Positions 16,912-26,855 of a DNA stretch of 52,859 bases are shown in pieces. The notes under the pieces are model-generated. The model was not told where the DNA came from. It ran no database searches and saw only the letters and a list, made by a program, of their open reading frames with translations. Position 1 is the stretch's first letter. Every line of letters begins with the position of its first letter. This stretch comes from Phosphitispora fastidiosa. GTDB taxonomy: Bacteria > Bacillota > Thermincolia > Thermincolales > UBA2595. A program made the translations under genes and the position numbers. The DNA is taken from the NCBI RefSeq assembly GCF_019008365.1, contig NZ_JAHHUL010000024.1, positions 1 through 52,859 of the forward strand, read 5' to 3'.

Positions 16912-19900
16912 ATGAATACCGGGGTGAGACGTATTTACGTTGAAAAGAAACAGGGCTTTGATGTTGAGGCCCGCAGCCTTTTGGCCGACCTCAGGGAAAA
17001 TCTTGGTCTTAGAGGCCTGGAAACGGTAAGGGTGATCAACCGTTATGACGTATCCGGAATTACTGATGAGGAGTACCAAAAGGCACGCACCACCATTTTC
17101 TCAGAGCCGCCCGTTGATAATGTATATGATGAAACATTTCCGGAACCGGGTGAGAGCAGCAGGGTATTTGCCATGGAATACCTGCCGGGCCAGTATGATC
17201 AGAGGGCGGATTCAGCTGCCCAGTGCCTGCAGCTTCTCAGTCAGAAGGAAAAGCCGGCTGTAAGTTCTGCCAGGGTGGTTGTCCTCGGGGGGGCGCTGTC
17301 CGATGCCGATTTTACCAGGATAAAAAGCTACTGTATCAATCCGGTTGACTCCCGGGAGGCCTCTCTGGACAAACCGCAAAGGCTTGATATCGAGTGTGCG
17401 GTACCGGCGGATGTTGAGGTTGTTGCCGGGTTTATTTCTAAATCCGAGGCAGAGCTGCAGGAGTTTTTTGACAGCATGGGATTTGCCATGAGTTTTGGTG
17501 ACCTGAAGTTCCTCAAGCAATATTACCGCGATACGGAGCATAGGGACCCGACCGTGACCGAACTCCGGGTGATTGACACTTATTGGTCAGACCACTGCAG
17601 GCACACGACTTTTTTGACAGAACTCCATGAGGTGTCTTTTGAGCCGGGGGCTTTTACGGTTCCGGTTGAGAATGCCTACAGGGAGTATCTGCAGTCAAGG
17701 GAATATGTTTATGGCAGCGCGGTTAATCAAGAGAAAGACATTTGCCTGATGGATCTGGCTCTGATGGCGATGAAAGAACTGAGAAAGAGCGGAAAGCTTA
17801 CTGACCTGGATGAGTCAGATGAGATAAATGCCTGCAGTATAGCCGTGAATGTCGATGTAAACGGTAAAGACGAAGAATGGCTGGTAATGTTCAAGAATGA
17901 AACCCATAACCACCCCACGGAAATCGAGCCCTTCGGCGGTGCGGCAACGTGCCTGGGAGGCGCTATCAGGGACCCGCTGTCAGGGAGGTCATATGTCTAT
18001 CAGGCAATGAGGGTTACCGGCAGCGGCGACCCCAGGGTAAGGATAGAAGACACCCTGCCGGGAAAACTGCCCCAGAGAAAAATTACTACCGAGGCCGCTG
18101 CCGGATACAGCTCTTATGGCAACCAGATAGGGCTGGCAACCGGCCAGGTGGCCGAAGTTTATGATGCCGGGTTCCTTGCCAAGAGGATGGAAATTGGTGC
18201 GGTTATCGGCGCTGCGCCTAAGAGAAATGTTGTCAGGGAGGCTCCGGTTGAGGGTGACCTGGTTATTTTGGTAGGCGGCAGGACAGGCCGTGACGGATGC
18301 GGGGGGGCTACCGGTTCCTCCAAGGAGCATGACGAGGAATCAATTCTGACCTGCGGTGCTGAGGTGCAGAAGGGGAACCCGCCTGAAGAACGCAAAATTC
18401 AGAGGCTGTTCCGGGATTCTGAGGTCAGCACCATGATCAAAAGGTGTAACGACTTCGGTGCCGGCGGCGTGTCTGTGGCCATAGGGGAACTTACTGACGG
18501 CCTGGAGATAAATTTGGATGCCGTACCGAAAAAATATGAAGGCCTGGACGGGACGGAACTGGCCATTTCAGAGTCTCAGGAGCGGATGGCTGTTGTAGTG
18601 GCGGCCGTTGATGCGGACAGCTTCATCAGCAGGGCAAGCCGGGAAAACCTGGAGGCAACAGTTGTGGCCAGGGTTACTGCGGACCGGAGGCTGAAGATGT
18701 CCTGGAGAGGCCGAAACATTGTTGATATAAGCAGGGATTTTCTGAATACAAACGGTGTGAAACAGAATACTACGGTTAGGGTTGCTGCTCCTAAAGAAAA
18801 CGGGAACTTTTTTCATGTTGTTCCTAATGCAGCTAAGCCTGAAGCCGGGAGCCTGAAAAAAGCCTGGCTGGCTAACCTCAGGGAACTGAACGTCTGTGGG
18901 CAGAAGGGCCTGGTGGAGATGTTTGACAGCACCATCGGTGCGGGTTCTGTGCTGCTTCCCTTTGGGGGCAGGTATCAGCTGACTCCTGCTGAGGGAATGG
19001 CTGCCAAGATTCCTTTGGTATCTGGTGAAACCAAAAGCGGTACTTTGATGGCCTTTGGCTATAACCCCAAATTGGTCTGCTGGAGCCCGTTCCATGGGGC
19101 GCTGTATGCTGTTGTGGAGGCTGTCACCAGAATTGCGGCCCTTGGAGGCGATTACAGCAGGGTCAGGCTTACCCTCCAGGAATATTTTGAAAAACTGGGG
19201 TCAGACCCGGTTAAATGGGGGAAACCCTTCAGCGCCCTCCTGGGAGCCTTTTATGCCCAGAAGATGTTTGGTATTGCGGCCATAGGCGGCAAGGACAGCA
19301 TGTCCGGAACCTTTAAGGATCTGAATGTTCCGCCTACCCTGGTTGCTTTTGCCATGGATATGGTCAACGTGGAACGGGTTGTATCCCAGGAATTCAAAAA
19401 AACGGGGAGCCGGGTGGTCCTTGTCCCTGCATCCCGGGATAAAAATGAGATTCCTGACTTTGACAGGCTGAAACAGAATTTTACTAAAATTTATCAACTA
19501 ATCCAGCAGGGTCACGTACTGGCTTCTCACTCGGTGAGGGCCGGGGGGCTGGCTGAAGCTATAAGCAAAATGTGTTTCGGCAATAAGATTGGTTTTGAAT
19601 TCGCCGGGACGGTAAGCACTGCAGAACTGTTTACCCCTGATTATGGTTCTGTAGTCCTGGAAATTAATGCAGGTGTTGACATAAATAAAGTATTTGGTGA
19701 TGTACCATTCCGGGAACTGGGCCAGACAACGGAAAAACCTGCTATAAAAGTAAGCGGCGCCGAAGCAGGAATTAACAATACAGGGGTAGGTTTCGGCAAT
19801 GCTGAAATAGGGATTGATGAAGCAGTCGAAAACTGGATGGCTCCCCTGGAGAGGGTTTTCCCCACCAGAGTAACCGGTGAACCAGATTTCCCAAAACCGG

Positions 19901-20751
19901 CCGCGGTGTTAGATAACCGGAGAAATACTGCCAGGCCAGGGCTGACTGTGGCCAGGCCCAGGGTGTTTATTCCCGTGTTTCCGGGCACCAATTGTGAGTA
20001 CGATTCGGCCAGGGCCTTTGAAAGAGCCGGTGGTGCAGTGGAAACCCTGGTAATCAGGAATCTGACCCCGGAAGATATAGAGCTGTCAGTTGATGCGATG
20101 GCTAAAGGTATAGATAAGGCTCAGATAATAATGATTCCGGGAGGTTTCAGCGCCGGTGACGAGCCTGACGGTTCCGGTAAATTTATTGCCACTGCCTTTA
20201 GGAATCCCAGGGTCAGGGATGCGGTAATGAACCTTCTCAAAAACAGGGATGGCTTGATGCTGGGAATATGCAACGGCTTCCAGGCGCTTATCAAGCTGGG
20301 GCTGGTTCCCTATGGCGAAATTACCGATATGGGGGCTGACTGCCCGACACTGACATTCAATACTATCGGCCGCCATGCCTCCTGCATGGTGAGAACAAAG
20401 GTGGTTTCCACCCTTTCGCCATGGTTTGCCAATGCCAATCTGGGCGATATTCACACAATCCCCATTTCTCACGGTGAAGGCAGGTTTGTGGCCGGTGAGG
20501 AGCAGATCAGGCAGATGATTGCCAATGGCCAGGTTGCCACCCAGTACGTTGACCCTGACAACAACCCCACTTATGATATCGCTTATAACCCCAATGGGTC
20601 GGTAGATGCCATTGAAGGCATCACCAGTCCCGATGGCAGGGTGCTGGGCAAGATGGGGCATTCGGAGCGGATTGGTTCTAATGTTGCCGTAAATGTGCCG
20701 GGTGAGAAGAACCAGCAGATATTCGAGTCAGGTGTAAAGTATTTCAGGTAA
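16912..20751 (+). CDS. purL: Phosphoribosylformylglycinamidine synthase, single-chain
   Basis: The 1279-aa large-chain FGAM synthase, turning FGAR, ATP and glutamine into FGAM (step 4 of purine synthesis). The N-terminal PurS-like domain is followed by the linker (YWSDHCRHTTF), two AIRS-like halves (ETHNHPTEIEPFGGAATCLGG; IGGKDSMSGTF) and a C-terminal glutaminase with GICNGFQAL and the HGEGRF segment. Many Firmicutes use separate PurS, PurQ and small PurL; this is the fused form found in Clostridia and proteobacteria. CGGGAGG precedes the ATG. It is outside the main pur operon, divergent from lysR and followed closely by an antiporter gene. Confidence 0.96.
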   Translation: MNTGVRRIYVEKKQGFDVEARSLLADLRENLGLRGLETVRVINRYDVSGITDEEYQKARTTIFSEPPVDNVYDETFPEPGESSRVFAMEYLPGQYDQRADSAAQCLQLLSQKEKPAVSSARVVVLGGALSDADFTRIKSYCINPVDSREASLDKPQRLDIECAVPADVEVVAGFISKSEAELQEFFDSMGFAMSFGDLKFLKQYYRDTEHRDPTVTELRVIDTYWSDHCRHTTFLTELHEVSFEPGAFTVPVENAYREYLQSREYVYGSAVNQEKDICLMDLALMAMKELRKSGKLTDLDESDEINACSIAVNVDVNGKDEEWLVMFKNETHNHPTEIEPFGGAATCLGGAIRDPLSGRSYVYQAMRVTGSGDPRVRIEDTLPGKLPQRKITTEAAAGYSSYGNQIGLATGQVAEVYDAGFLAKRMEIGAVIGAAPKRNVVREAPVEGDLVILVGGRTGRDGCGGATGSSKEHDEESILTCGAEVQKGNPPEERKIQRLFRDSEVSTMIKRCNDFGAGGVSVAIGELTDGLEINLDAVPKKYEGLDGTELAISESQERMAVVVAAVDADSFISRASRENLEATVVARVTADRRLKMSWRGRNIVDISRDFLNTNGVKQNTTVRVAAPKENGNFFHVVPNAAKPEAGSLKKAWLANLRELNVCGQKGLVEMFDSTIGAGSVLLPFGGRYQLTPAEGMAAKIPLVSGETKSGTLMAFGYNPKLVCWSPFHGALYAVVEAVTRIAALGGDYSRVRLTLQEYFEKLGSDPVKWGKPFSALLGAFYAQKMFGIAAIGGKDSMSGTFKDLNVPPTLVAFAMDMVNVERVVSQEFKKTGSRVVLVPASRDKNEIPDFDRLKQNFTKIYQLIQQGHVLASHSVRAGGLAEAISKMCFGNKIGFEFAGTVSTAELFTPDYGSVVLEINAGVDINKVFGDVPFRELGQTTEKPAIKVSGAEAGINNTGVGFGNAEIGIDEAVENWMAPLERVFPTRVTGEPDFPKPAAVLDNRRNTARPGLTVARPRVFIPVFPGTNCEYDSARAFERAGGAVETLVIRNLTPEDIELSVDAMAKGIDKAQIIMIPGGFSAGDEPDGSGKFIATAFRNPRVRDAVMNLLKNRDGLMLGICNGFQALIKLGLVPYGEITDMGADCPTLTFNTIGRHASCMVRTKVVSTLSPWFANANLGDIHTIPISHGEGRFVAGEEQIRQMIANGQVATQYVDPDNNPTYDIAYNPNGSVDAIEGITSPDGRVLGKMGHSERIGSNVAVNVPGEKNQQIFESGVKYFR

Positions 20752-20762
20752 GAGGTGAAAAA

Positions 20763-22754
20763 ATGGAGATACCAATATTAAAGGGGATAACGATCATATT
20801 TGCTTTGTCGGTTGGGGTATTGTTTATATTCCACCGGCTGAGGATTCCGGCAGTTGTCGGCTTCCTCCTGACGGGGGTACTGGCGGGGCCCCATGGTTTT
20901 GAGCTGGTAAATGAAGTTCATGAGGTTGAGATGCTGGCTGAAATCGGGATAGTCCTGCTCCTCTTTACTATTGGTATAGAATTTTCCTTTGATGAACTGC
21001 TGCAGATCAGAAAACCTGTGCTTATGGGCGGCTCTCTGCAGGTGGTCCTTACTTCGGCGGCTGCTTTCGGAATATCCGGGGTTATGGGGTATCCACCGGA
21101 AAAGTCCCTGTTTATCGGGTTTCTGATATCGCTCAGCAGTACGGCAATTGTCCTCAGGCTGCTCCAGGAAAGAGCCGAGCTTGACAGCCCTCACGGGCGT
21201 GCTATCCTCGGTACGCTTATTTTTCAGGATTTTGCCATTGTCCCGATGATGCTTTTTACTCCGATGCTGTCGGGGCAGGCGGGCAATCTGGGCACTTCCC
21301 TGATTGAGCTGGCTGTTAAGGGCATAGTCATAGTGGTCCTGGTAATTGCGGGTGCCAAGTGGATTGTGCCCTATATTTTGTACCAGGCTGCCCGGACACG
21401 TAACCGGGAAATTTTTCTATTGAGCATTGTGGTCATCTGTCTGGCAGTGGCGTGGCTTACTTCCAGCGCCGGTCTGTCTCTGGCTCTGGGTGCGTTTCTG
21501 GCTGGACTGATTATCTCAGAGTCTGATTACAGTCATCAGGCCTTGGGAAATATCCTGCCCTTCCGTGACGTATTTACCAGTTTCTTTTTTGTTTCCATAG
21601 GAATGCTATTGAACATCGGGTATCTTTTGCAGCACCCTCTGCTGGTTGCTGTCGCTGTTATTGTGGTAATATTTGTGAAGACGGTTGTGTCAGGTTTCGT
21701 GGCACTCCTGATGGGGTTTTCGATCAGGAGCGCGATATTAACCGGATTTGCCATCAGCCAGGTGGGGGAATTCTCGTTTATTCTTTCCCGCAGCGGTGTG
21801 GAGTATGGCCTGCTCAGCGGGGATAATTACCAGCTTTTTCTCGCCGTATCCATAATTTCCATGGCCGGATCCCCCTTTGTCCTGGCTTTGGCGCACAAGA
21901 TCGCCGATTTGGTTGTCAGGCTGCCTCTTCCGGAAAGGCTGGTTTCCGGGGGGGAACATTCAACACGGGAGATCTCCGATGATTTAAAGAAGCACCTGGT
22001 GATTATAGGTTTTGGGATTAATGGACGCAATGTTGCCAGAGCTGCCGGAGCTGTTAATATTCCTTATGTGGTCATTGAGATGAATCCTGATACGGTCAGG
22101 GATGAACGGGAAAAGGACGAACCGATTTATTACGGTGACGCTACCCATGAAGCAGTCCTGAAACATGTTAATATTAAGGAAGCAAAGGTTGCTGTTGTGG
22201 CCATTTCCGATCCGGCGGCCACCCGGAGGATTATCGAAGTTATCCGCAGGCTAAACCAGAGGCTGTGTATTATTGTCAGGACCCGTTATATTCAGGAATT
22301 GGAGGCGCTCCATGAATTAGGCGCCAGTGAAGTTATTCCTGAAGAGTTTGAGACCTCTGTGGAGATTTTTACCCGGGTGCTCAATAAGTACCTGGTGCCG
22401 AGGGCCGAAATTGAAAGGTTTGTCTCTGAAGTGCGGTCAGACACCTATGAGATGTTCCGCAGCTATTCCCGGAGGCCAACCATTTTTTCTGAATTGAGAC
22501 TTCAGATGCCGGATTTTGAAATAACCACATTCAGGATAAGTGAAGAGTCAAAAGCGGCAGGGAAAAGCCTGCAGCAGATTGCACTAAGGAAGAAGTATGG
22601 TGTCACTATGCTGGCAATAGGGCGTGAAGGGAAATTCAAAGCAAACCCCCACGGAGAAGCAGATCTGCTGCCGGGGGATGTGGCCGTAGTTGTCGGGCCC
22701 CGTGACAAGGTAGCCAGGGTTTCCGGCCTGTTCCAGGAGCAGCAGCAGAGCTAA
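20763..22754 (+). CDS. CPA2 cation:proton antiporter with RCK domains (KefB/C-like)
   Basis: A 663-aa antiporter. About twelve membrane helices fill residues 1-385, with family motifs such as GFLLTGVLAGPHG, LLLFTIGIEFS and SQVGEFSFILSRSG. A TrkA-N (RCK) domain follows from ~405 with the nucleotide-binding LVIIGFGINGRNVA, and a TrkA-C domain covers the last ~85 residues. Such proteins move K+ or Na+ against H+ and are gated by nucleotides bound to the RCK domain. It starts 11 bp after purL with a GAGGTG site, so it is probably co-transcribed with purL. Confidence 0.92.
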   Translation: MEIPILKGITIIFALSVGVLFIFHRLRIPAVVGFLLTGVLAGPHGFELVNEVHEVEMLAEIGIVLLLFTIGIEFSFDELLQIRKPVLMGGSLQVVLTSAAAFGISGVMGYPPEKSLFIGFLISLSSTAIVLRLLQERAELDSPHGRAILGTLIFQDFAIVPMMLFTPMLSGQAGNLGTSLIELAVKGIVIVVLVIAGAKWIVPYILYQAARTRNREIFLLSIVVICLAVAWLTSSAGLSLALGAFLAGLIISESDYSHQALGNILPFRDVFTSFFFVSIGMLLNIGYLLQHPLLVAVAVIVVIFVKTVVSGFVALLMGFSIRSAILTGFAISQVGEFSFILSRSGVEYGLLSGDNYQLFLAVSIISMAGSPFVLALAHKIADLVVRLPLPERLVSGGEHSTREISDDLKKHLVIIGFGINGRNVARAAGAVNIPYVVIEMNPDTVRDEREKDEPIYYGDATHEAVLKHVNIKEAKVAVVAISDPAATRRIIEVIRRLNQRLCIIVRTRYIQELEALHELGASEVIPEEFETSVEIFTRVLNKYLVPRAEIERFVSEVRSDTYEMFRSYSRRPTIFSELRLQMPDFEITTFRISEESKAAGKSLQQIALRKKYGVTMLAIGREGKFKANPHGEADLLPGDVAVVVGPRDKVARVSGLFQEQQQS

Positions 22755-22802
22755 TGAATTGGCGATATCTATGCGGGGGAAAGGTGAAACAGGCTGTTTT
22801 GC

Positions 22803-22831
22803 TTGACATTGACTCCCGGCCTTGTTAAGAT
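22803..22831 (+). promoter_or_regulatory. Sigma-A promoter of the riboswitch-permease-pur operon
   Basis: TTGACA (22803-22808) and TAAGAT (22826-22831) are separated by exactly 17 bases. It sits about 50 bp upstream of the riboswitch aptamer, as expected for a leader transcript. Confidence 0.8.
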
Positions 22832-22882
22832 ATAAATGTGAAAAATTGAATCTTCGTAGGTTCCGGGATTATACCGGGGACA

Positions 22883-23040
22883 CGAGGGAAAGTGTACCTA
22901 GGGTTCCGCTGATATAGGATATCAGGTCAGGTCCAAGTGGTACAGGCGTATTCATGCGCCACACCGACGGGATAAAAGCCCAGACGGGTAGGTTTCACTC
23001 GAATGAGAGAATCTGCTCGCCCGGGCTTTATTATTTGTCT
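22883..23040 (+). ncRNA. ykkC-family riboswitch, PRPP type (2b), with terminator
   Basis: The aptamer (about 22883-23001) carries the conserved blocks CCTAGGGTTCCGC, GGTCCAAGTGGTACAGGCG, GCGCCACACCG, GGGATAAAAGCCC and the 3' block GGTTTCACTC. The last pairs with GGGAAAGTG near the 5' end (helix P0), a feature that distinguishes the PRPP and ppGpp subclasses from guanidine-I. Downstream CTCGCCCGGGCTTTATTATTT can pair with the AGCCCAGACGGG segment of the aptamer, giving an overlapping terminator. A purine permease and purEBCFMNHD follow, matching the known PRPP-riboswitch regulon, in which PRPP favours expression. The ppGpp subclass differs by few bases, so biochemical proof would be decisive. 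Confidence 0.85.
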
Positions 23041-23130
23041 TGGGGCTGACCGCCGCAGGGCTAAATAAATTGCCATGAAAAGTGGCAAACTTAATACAGC
23101 CGATTACAAAAAAAGGGGGGCTGGATTAAG

Positions 23131-24504
23131 TTGATAGAACGTTTATTCAGGTTCCGGGAGCTCGGGACAGATGTGAAGACTGAAGTTATCGCCGGTTTGA
23201 CCACTTTTATGACAATGGCATATATCCTGGCAGTTAACCCGATTATCCTGTCAGGAGCCGGCATGGACTACAATGCTGTCTTTATTGCCACTGCTCTGGC
23301 AGCAGGGGTAGTCACCATTGCAATGGGGCTTTTTGTGAATTTCCCGATAGCGCTTGCTCCAGGAATGGGCCTCAATGCTTATTTCGCAGCTATTGTTGCT
23401 TCGGGACAGATGTCATGGCAGGTCGCCCTGGGGGCGGTATTTCTCTCTGGAGTAATATTTATTATACTGACGGTCACCAATATCCGCCAACTGCTGGTGG
23501 AGGCTGTGCCTAATTCATTGAAAAAGGCTATTACGGTAGGTATCGGGTTGTTTATTACATCTATTGGCCTGAAGCTTTCGGGGCTGGCAGTGGTGTTTAT
23601 CGAGCTGCTCCCCGGGGAATTCGGCGGTAGTTTTGAGAATATAGCAAAAGCAGGCAAGGGGGTTATCACACCCAGTGAGTGGGCCTCAAAGCTGGGCATC
23701 ATTTCAGAGGGGCCTGCCCTGCTGGCAATCATAGGCCTTTTGCTTTCAGGACTCCTCTTAGCCAAAAAGGTCAAGGGATCACTGCTCTGGGGGATCATTA
23801 TCACCACCCTGGCAGGGATTCCGCTGGGGGTAACCGATCTTGAGGGCTTCAGCTATAGTTTTCCTTCTTTTCAGAACCTCGCGGTAGGCAGACTGGATAT
23901 CATGGGCGCTCTGCAAGCAGGGTTGCTGACCGTTATCCTGACTTTTACGTTTGTGGAACTGTTTGATACCTTTGGGACCCTTATCGGTACTGCCGGAAAG
24001 GCCGGCCTGCTTGATGAAAAGGGCAATAACCCCAGGATAGGGCGGGCCATGCTGGTAGATGCCTTTGGGGTCAGCTTCGGGGCGCTGATGGGGACAAGTA
24101 CTGTCACCTCATATATTGAGAGCGCTGCCGGTATCGGCGAAGGAGGCAAGAGCGGCCTGACGGCTGTGACCACAGGGGTTATGTTTCTCCTGGCAATACT
24201 TCTGGCGCCGTTTTTCATCCTGATTCCCAGTGCGGCTACCGCACCGGCACTGATACTGGTAGGGCTGTTAATGGTTTCCGCCATCAGGGAAATTGATTTT
24301 GAGCATATGGCTGATGCCATTCCGGCATTTCTGACCATCGTATTCATGCCTTTTACAGCGAATATTGCCAATGGCATTTCGGCCGGTATTATTACTTACG
24401 TATTCTTAAAGGTTACCACCGGCAAGCCCAGGGAAGTCCACTGGCTGATGTATATACTTTTCGTACTGATAGCGCTCCGGTATGCCTTCCTGGGCGGAGA
24501 ATGA
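23131..24504 (+). CDS. NCS2/AzgA-type purine permease (hypoxanthine/guanine)
   Basis: A 457-aa permease with roughly 12-14 membrane helices. Hallmarks of the AzgA/PbuG branch are TTFMTMAYILAVNP at the N terminus, the ALAPGMGLNAYFA segment, FTFVELFDTFGTLIGTAGKAG and MGTSTVTSYIESAAGIGEGG. It imports purine bases with protons. A TTG start is used, with GGGGGG about ten bases upstream. It is the first gene after the PRPP-type riboswitch and 86 bp before purE, with no terminator between. Confidence 0.93.
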   Translation: MIERLFRFRELGTDVKTEVIAGLTTFMTMAYILAVNPIILSGAGMDYNAVFIATALAAGVVTIAMGLFVNFPIALAPGMGLNAYFAAIVASGQMSWQVALGAVFLSGVIFIILTVTNIRQLLVEAVPNSLKKAITVGIGLFITSIGLKLSGLAVVFIELLPGEFGGSFENIAKAGKGVITPSEWASKLGIISEGPALLAIIGLLLSGLLLAKKVKGSLLWGIIITTLAGIPLGVTDLEGFSYSFPSFQNLAVGRLDIMGALQAGLLTVILTFTFVELFDTFGTLIGTAGKAGLLDEKGNNPRIGRAMLVDAFGVSFGALMGTSTVTSYIESAAGIGEGGKSGLTAVTTGVMFLLAILLAPFFILIPSAATAPALILVGLLMVSAIREIDFEHMADAIPAFLTIVFMPFTANIANGISAGIITYVFLKVTTGKPREVHWLMYILFVLIALRYAFLGGE

Positions 24505-24590
24505 TAATTTGACCCGGATTAACCCTTGCTTAGAGGATTATGGAATAATTTGTTGAAAAGAGTACTATCAATTTTTGAACGGGGGTAGGT

Positions 24591-25121
24591 ATGGTGAAAC
24601 CATTGGTAGGCATAGTTATGGGGAGCGACTCTGATCTGAAAATAATGAAAGAAGCAGCAAAAATCCTGGCTGAGCTCGGGATTACCAGTGAAGTGGTTAT
24701 TTCCTCGGCACACCGGGTGCCGGAACAGACGGCCCAATATGCCAGGACTGCGGAAGAACGCGGCCTGGAGGCTGTTATAGCCGGAGCCGGCATGGCCGCT
24801 CACCTGCCGGGGGTAATAGCTGCTATGACTCCCCTGCCTGTTATCGGGATACCTATCCAGTCAGGTGCGCTATCAGGGGTTGATGCCCTTTATGCCATTG
24901 TACAGATGCCTCCGGGAATACCTGTGGCCACAGTTGCTGTTAATGGCGCCAAAAATGCCGGTATCCTGGCGGCACAGATACTGAGTGTCAAATACCCGGA
25001 AATTCGGGAAAACATTAGAGAATATAAAGTCAGGATGGAGAAAGAGGTTGAGGCCAAGGCTGCCAAGCTGGCAGAACTGGGGATAGAGGGTTACCTGGAA
25101 AGCAATGAGGGAAGAAAATAA
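24591..25121 (+). CDS. purE: N5-carboxyaminoimidazole ribonucleotide mutase
   Basis: A 176-aa class I PurE. The motif [12 protein letters not shown] near the N terminus and [10 protein letters not shown] (catalytic His) are intact, as is [11 protein letters not shown]. It moves the carboxyl group of N5-CAIR to give CAIR. No purK lies in this window, so N5-CAIR synthesis is encoded elsewhere or CO2 is used otherwise. It starts the core pur operon, 22 bp before purB. Confidence 0.95.
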   Translation: MVKPLVGIVMGSDSDLKIMKEAAKILAELGITSEVVISSAHRVPEQTAQYARTAEERGLEAVIAGAGMAAHLPGVIAAMTPLPVIGIPIQSGALSGVDALYAIVQMPPGIPVATVAVNGAKNAGILAAQILSVKYPEIRENIREYKVRMEKEVEAKAAKLAELGIEGYLESNEGRK

Positions 25122-25142
25122 TGTACGGAGGTACCGGACAAA

Positions 25143-26435
25143 ATGATTGAACGCTATACTCTTCCTGAAATGGGGAGAATCTGGACCCTGGAGAACAAGT
25201 TTCAGAAGTGGCTTGATGTTGAGATCGCAGCCTGTGAAGCTATGGCTGAGCTGGGGCAGATCCCGGCGGAAGCGGTCAGGGTCATCAGGGAAAAAGCCGC
25301 TTTTGATGTTAACAGAATTGATGAAATCGAAAAGGTCACCAATCATGATGTGATTGCATTTCTGACTAATGTCGCGGAAAACGTCGGTGAAGAGTCCAAG
25401 TATATCCATATGGGGATGACCTCATCAGATGTTGGTGACACAGCCCTGTGCCTGCTGATGAAAGAGGCGGCAGAGCACCTGCTCCCGAGGCTGACAGTTC
25501 TCCGGGAAAAGCTGGTGGAAAAGGCCGGAGAGTACAAGTACACTCCGATGATCGGGCGGACCCACGGGATCCATGCCGAACCGATGACCTTTGGGATGAA
25601 GATGCTGCTTTGGATTGCTGAGACCGACCGGAATATGGAACGCCTCCAAAGGGCAGTGGAAACCATCAGTGTGGGCAAACTCTCAGGGGCTGTGGGAACT
25701 TATGCCAACATCGACCCTGAAGTGGAAAGAAGGGTCTGTGAGAAACTGGGGCTGCAGCCTGCTTCTATTGCCACACAGGTAATTCAGCGGGATCGGCATG
25801 CCGAGTATATGTCGACCCTTGCGGTAATAGGCTGTACCCTGGAGAAGATTGCCACCGAACTGCGCAACCTGCAGCGTACCGATATCAGAGAAGCGGAAGA
25901 GTATTTTGCCAAGGGCCAGAAAGGGTCCTCGGCAATGCCCCATAAAAGGAATCCCATCACAGGTGAACGCATCAGCGGCCTGGCCCGTATTTTGCGGGGC
26001 AATGCCCTTGCGGCCATGGAAAATGTGGCCCTCTGGCATGAACGGGACATCTCACACTCATCAGTGGAGCGGGTCATTGTTCCTGACAGCACCATCCTTC
26101 TTGACTATATGCTGCACCTGACCATAAAGATAGTCGGCAGCCTCCTTGTTTACCCTGAGGCCATGATGGAAAACCTTAATAAGACCAAGGGCCTGATTTA
26201 TTCCCAGCGAGTCCTGCTGGCACTGGTGGACAAGGGGGTTTTGCGGGAAAGAGCCTATGAGCTGGTACAGAGAAATGCCATGGAGGTCTGGCGGACCAAA
26301 CAGAACTTCGCTGACCTGCTGCAGAACGATGCCGATGTGGTCAAATTGATTCCTGCAGAAGAGCTCCACAGCCTGTTTGACTATAACTGGTTCCTCAGAC
26401 ATGTAGATGCGGTTTTTCAGCGCTTTGGGTTGTAG
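25143..26435 (+). CDS. purB: Adenylosuccinate lyase
   Basis: A 430-aa member of the fumarase/aspartase superfamily, acting twice in purine synthesis (SAICAR to AICAR, and adenylosuccinate to AMP). The catalytic loop signature GSSAMPHKRNP is present, along with TSSDVGDTA and the His-containing GRTHGIHAEP. The ATG follows a GGAGGTACC site. Its stop codon's last base is the first base of the large palindromic element that separates purB from purC. Confidence 0.96.
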   Translation: MIERYTLPEMGRIWTLENKFQKWLDVEIAACEAMAELGQIPAEAVRVIREKAAFDVNRIDEIEKVTNHDVIAFLTNVAENVGEESKYIHMGMTSSDVGDTALCLLMKEAAEHLLPRLTVLREKLVEKAGEYKYTPMIGRTHGIHAEPMTFGMKMLLWIAETDRNMERLQRAVETISVGKLSGAVGTYANIDPEVERRVCEKLGLQPASIATQVIQRDRHAEYMSTLAVIGCTLEKIATELRNLQRTDIREAEEYFAKGQKGSSAMPHKRNPITGERISGLARILRGNALAAMENVALWHERDISHSSVERVIVPDSTILLDYMLHLTIKIVGSLLVYPEAMMENLNKTKGLIYSQRVLLALVDKGVLRERAYELVQRNAMEVWRTKQNFADLLQNDADVVKLIPAEELHSLFDYNWFLRHVDAVFQRFGL

Positions 26436-26757
26436 CGGCTCTCCGGAAATGACCGGTGATGGAATATGGTGAGATGTTGTAACGATTTTCCGCACTGCCG
26501 CCTATGAGTCGGAGCTGCCACCCCCCCCGTCAACAAGGCAGCGTCCCCGAACTCGATGGCTCATGAGGCCTGTTTCGTGAGATGGCCGCCTCTCGTTTTG
26601 GCGGGCCAAAACTTCCCGGCGGCCTTCGCCATCTTCTGACATGCGGGGACTCCCTGCCTTGTTGACGGTGACTTGCAGCAAGACTCATAACGGCGGCAGT
26701 GCCAAGGAAAATCTTATACGACATCTCACCACATGCCCCGGTCATTTCCGAAGCCGC
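26435..26757 (+). repeat. Nested-palindrome element, copy 1 (purB-purC)
   Basis: A 323-bp non-coding element whose two ends are complementary for ~75 bases (26435-26510 with 26682-26757, imperfect), so it can form a long rod. Inside are more nested stems: CCGTCAACAAGGCAG/CTGCCTTGTTGACGG (15 bp), GATGGC/GCCATC, TGGCCGCC/GGCGGCC and a tip hairpin GTTTTGGC-GG-GCCAAAAC. No coding frame is supported. A second copy, same orientation, is at 30769-31089. The rest of the gap to purC (26758-26855) is A-rich and ends in AAGGAGG, the purC ribosome site. Confidence 0.88.
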
Positions 26758-26855
26758 ACATAAAAAGGAAAAAAACAAAAGGGAAATAAATAAAAAAATA
26801 AAAGGAAACATGTTTTAGAGAAATTTATTGGAGTGTAGAAGGAGGTAAGAAAAGC

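Noticed and set aside
16912-20751. Several long open frames on the opposite strand of purL and other pur/his genes
   Set aside because: They lack ribosome sites and family motifs and fully overlap well-supported genes; they arise from codon bias.
22755-22882. Guanine/adenine riboswitch in tandem with the PRPP aptamer
   Set aside because: The purine-aptamer core (TATA box-like loop and GTTTCTACC-type junction) is not present upstream of the ykkC aptamer.
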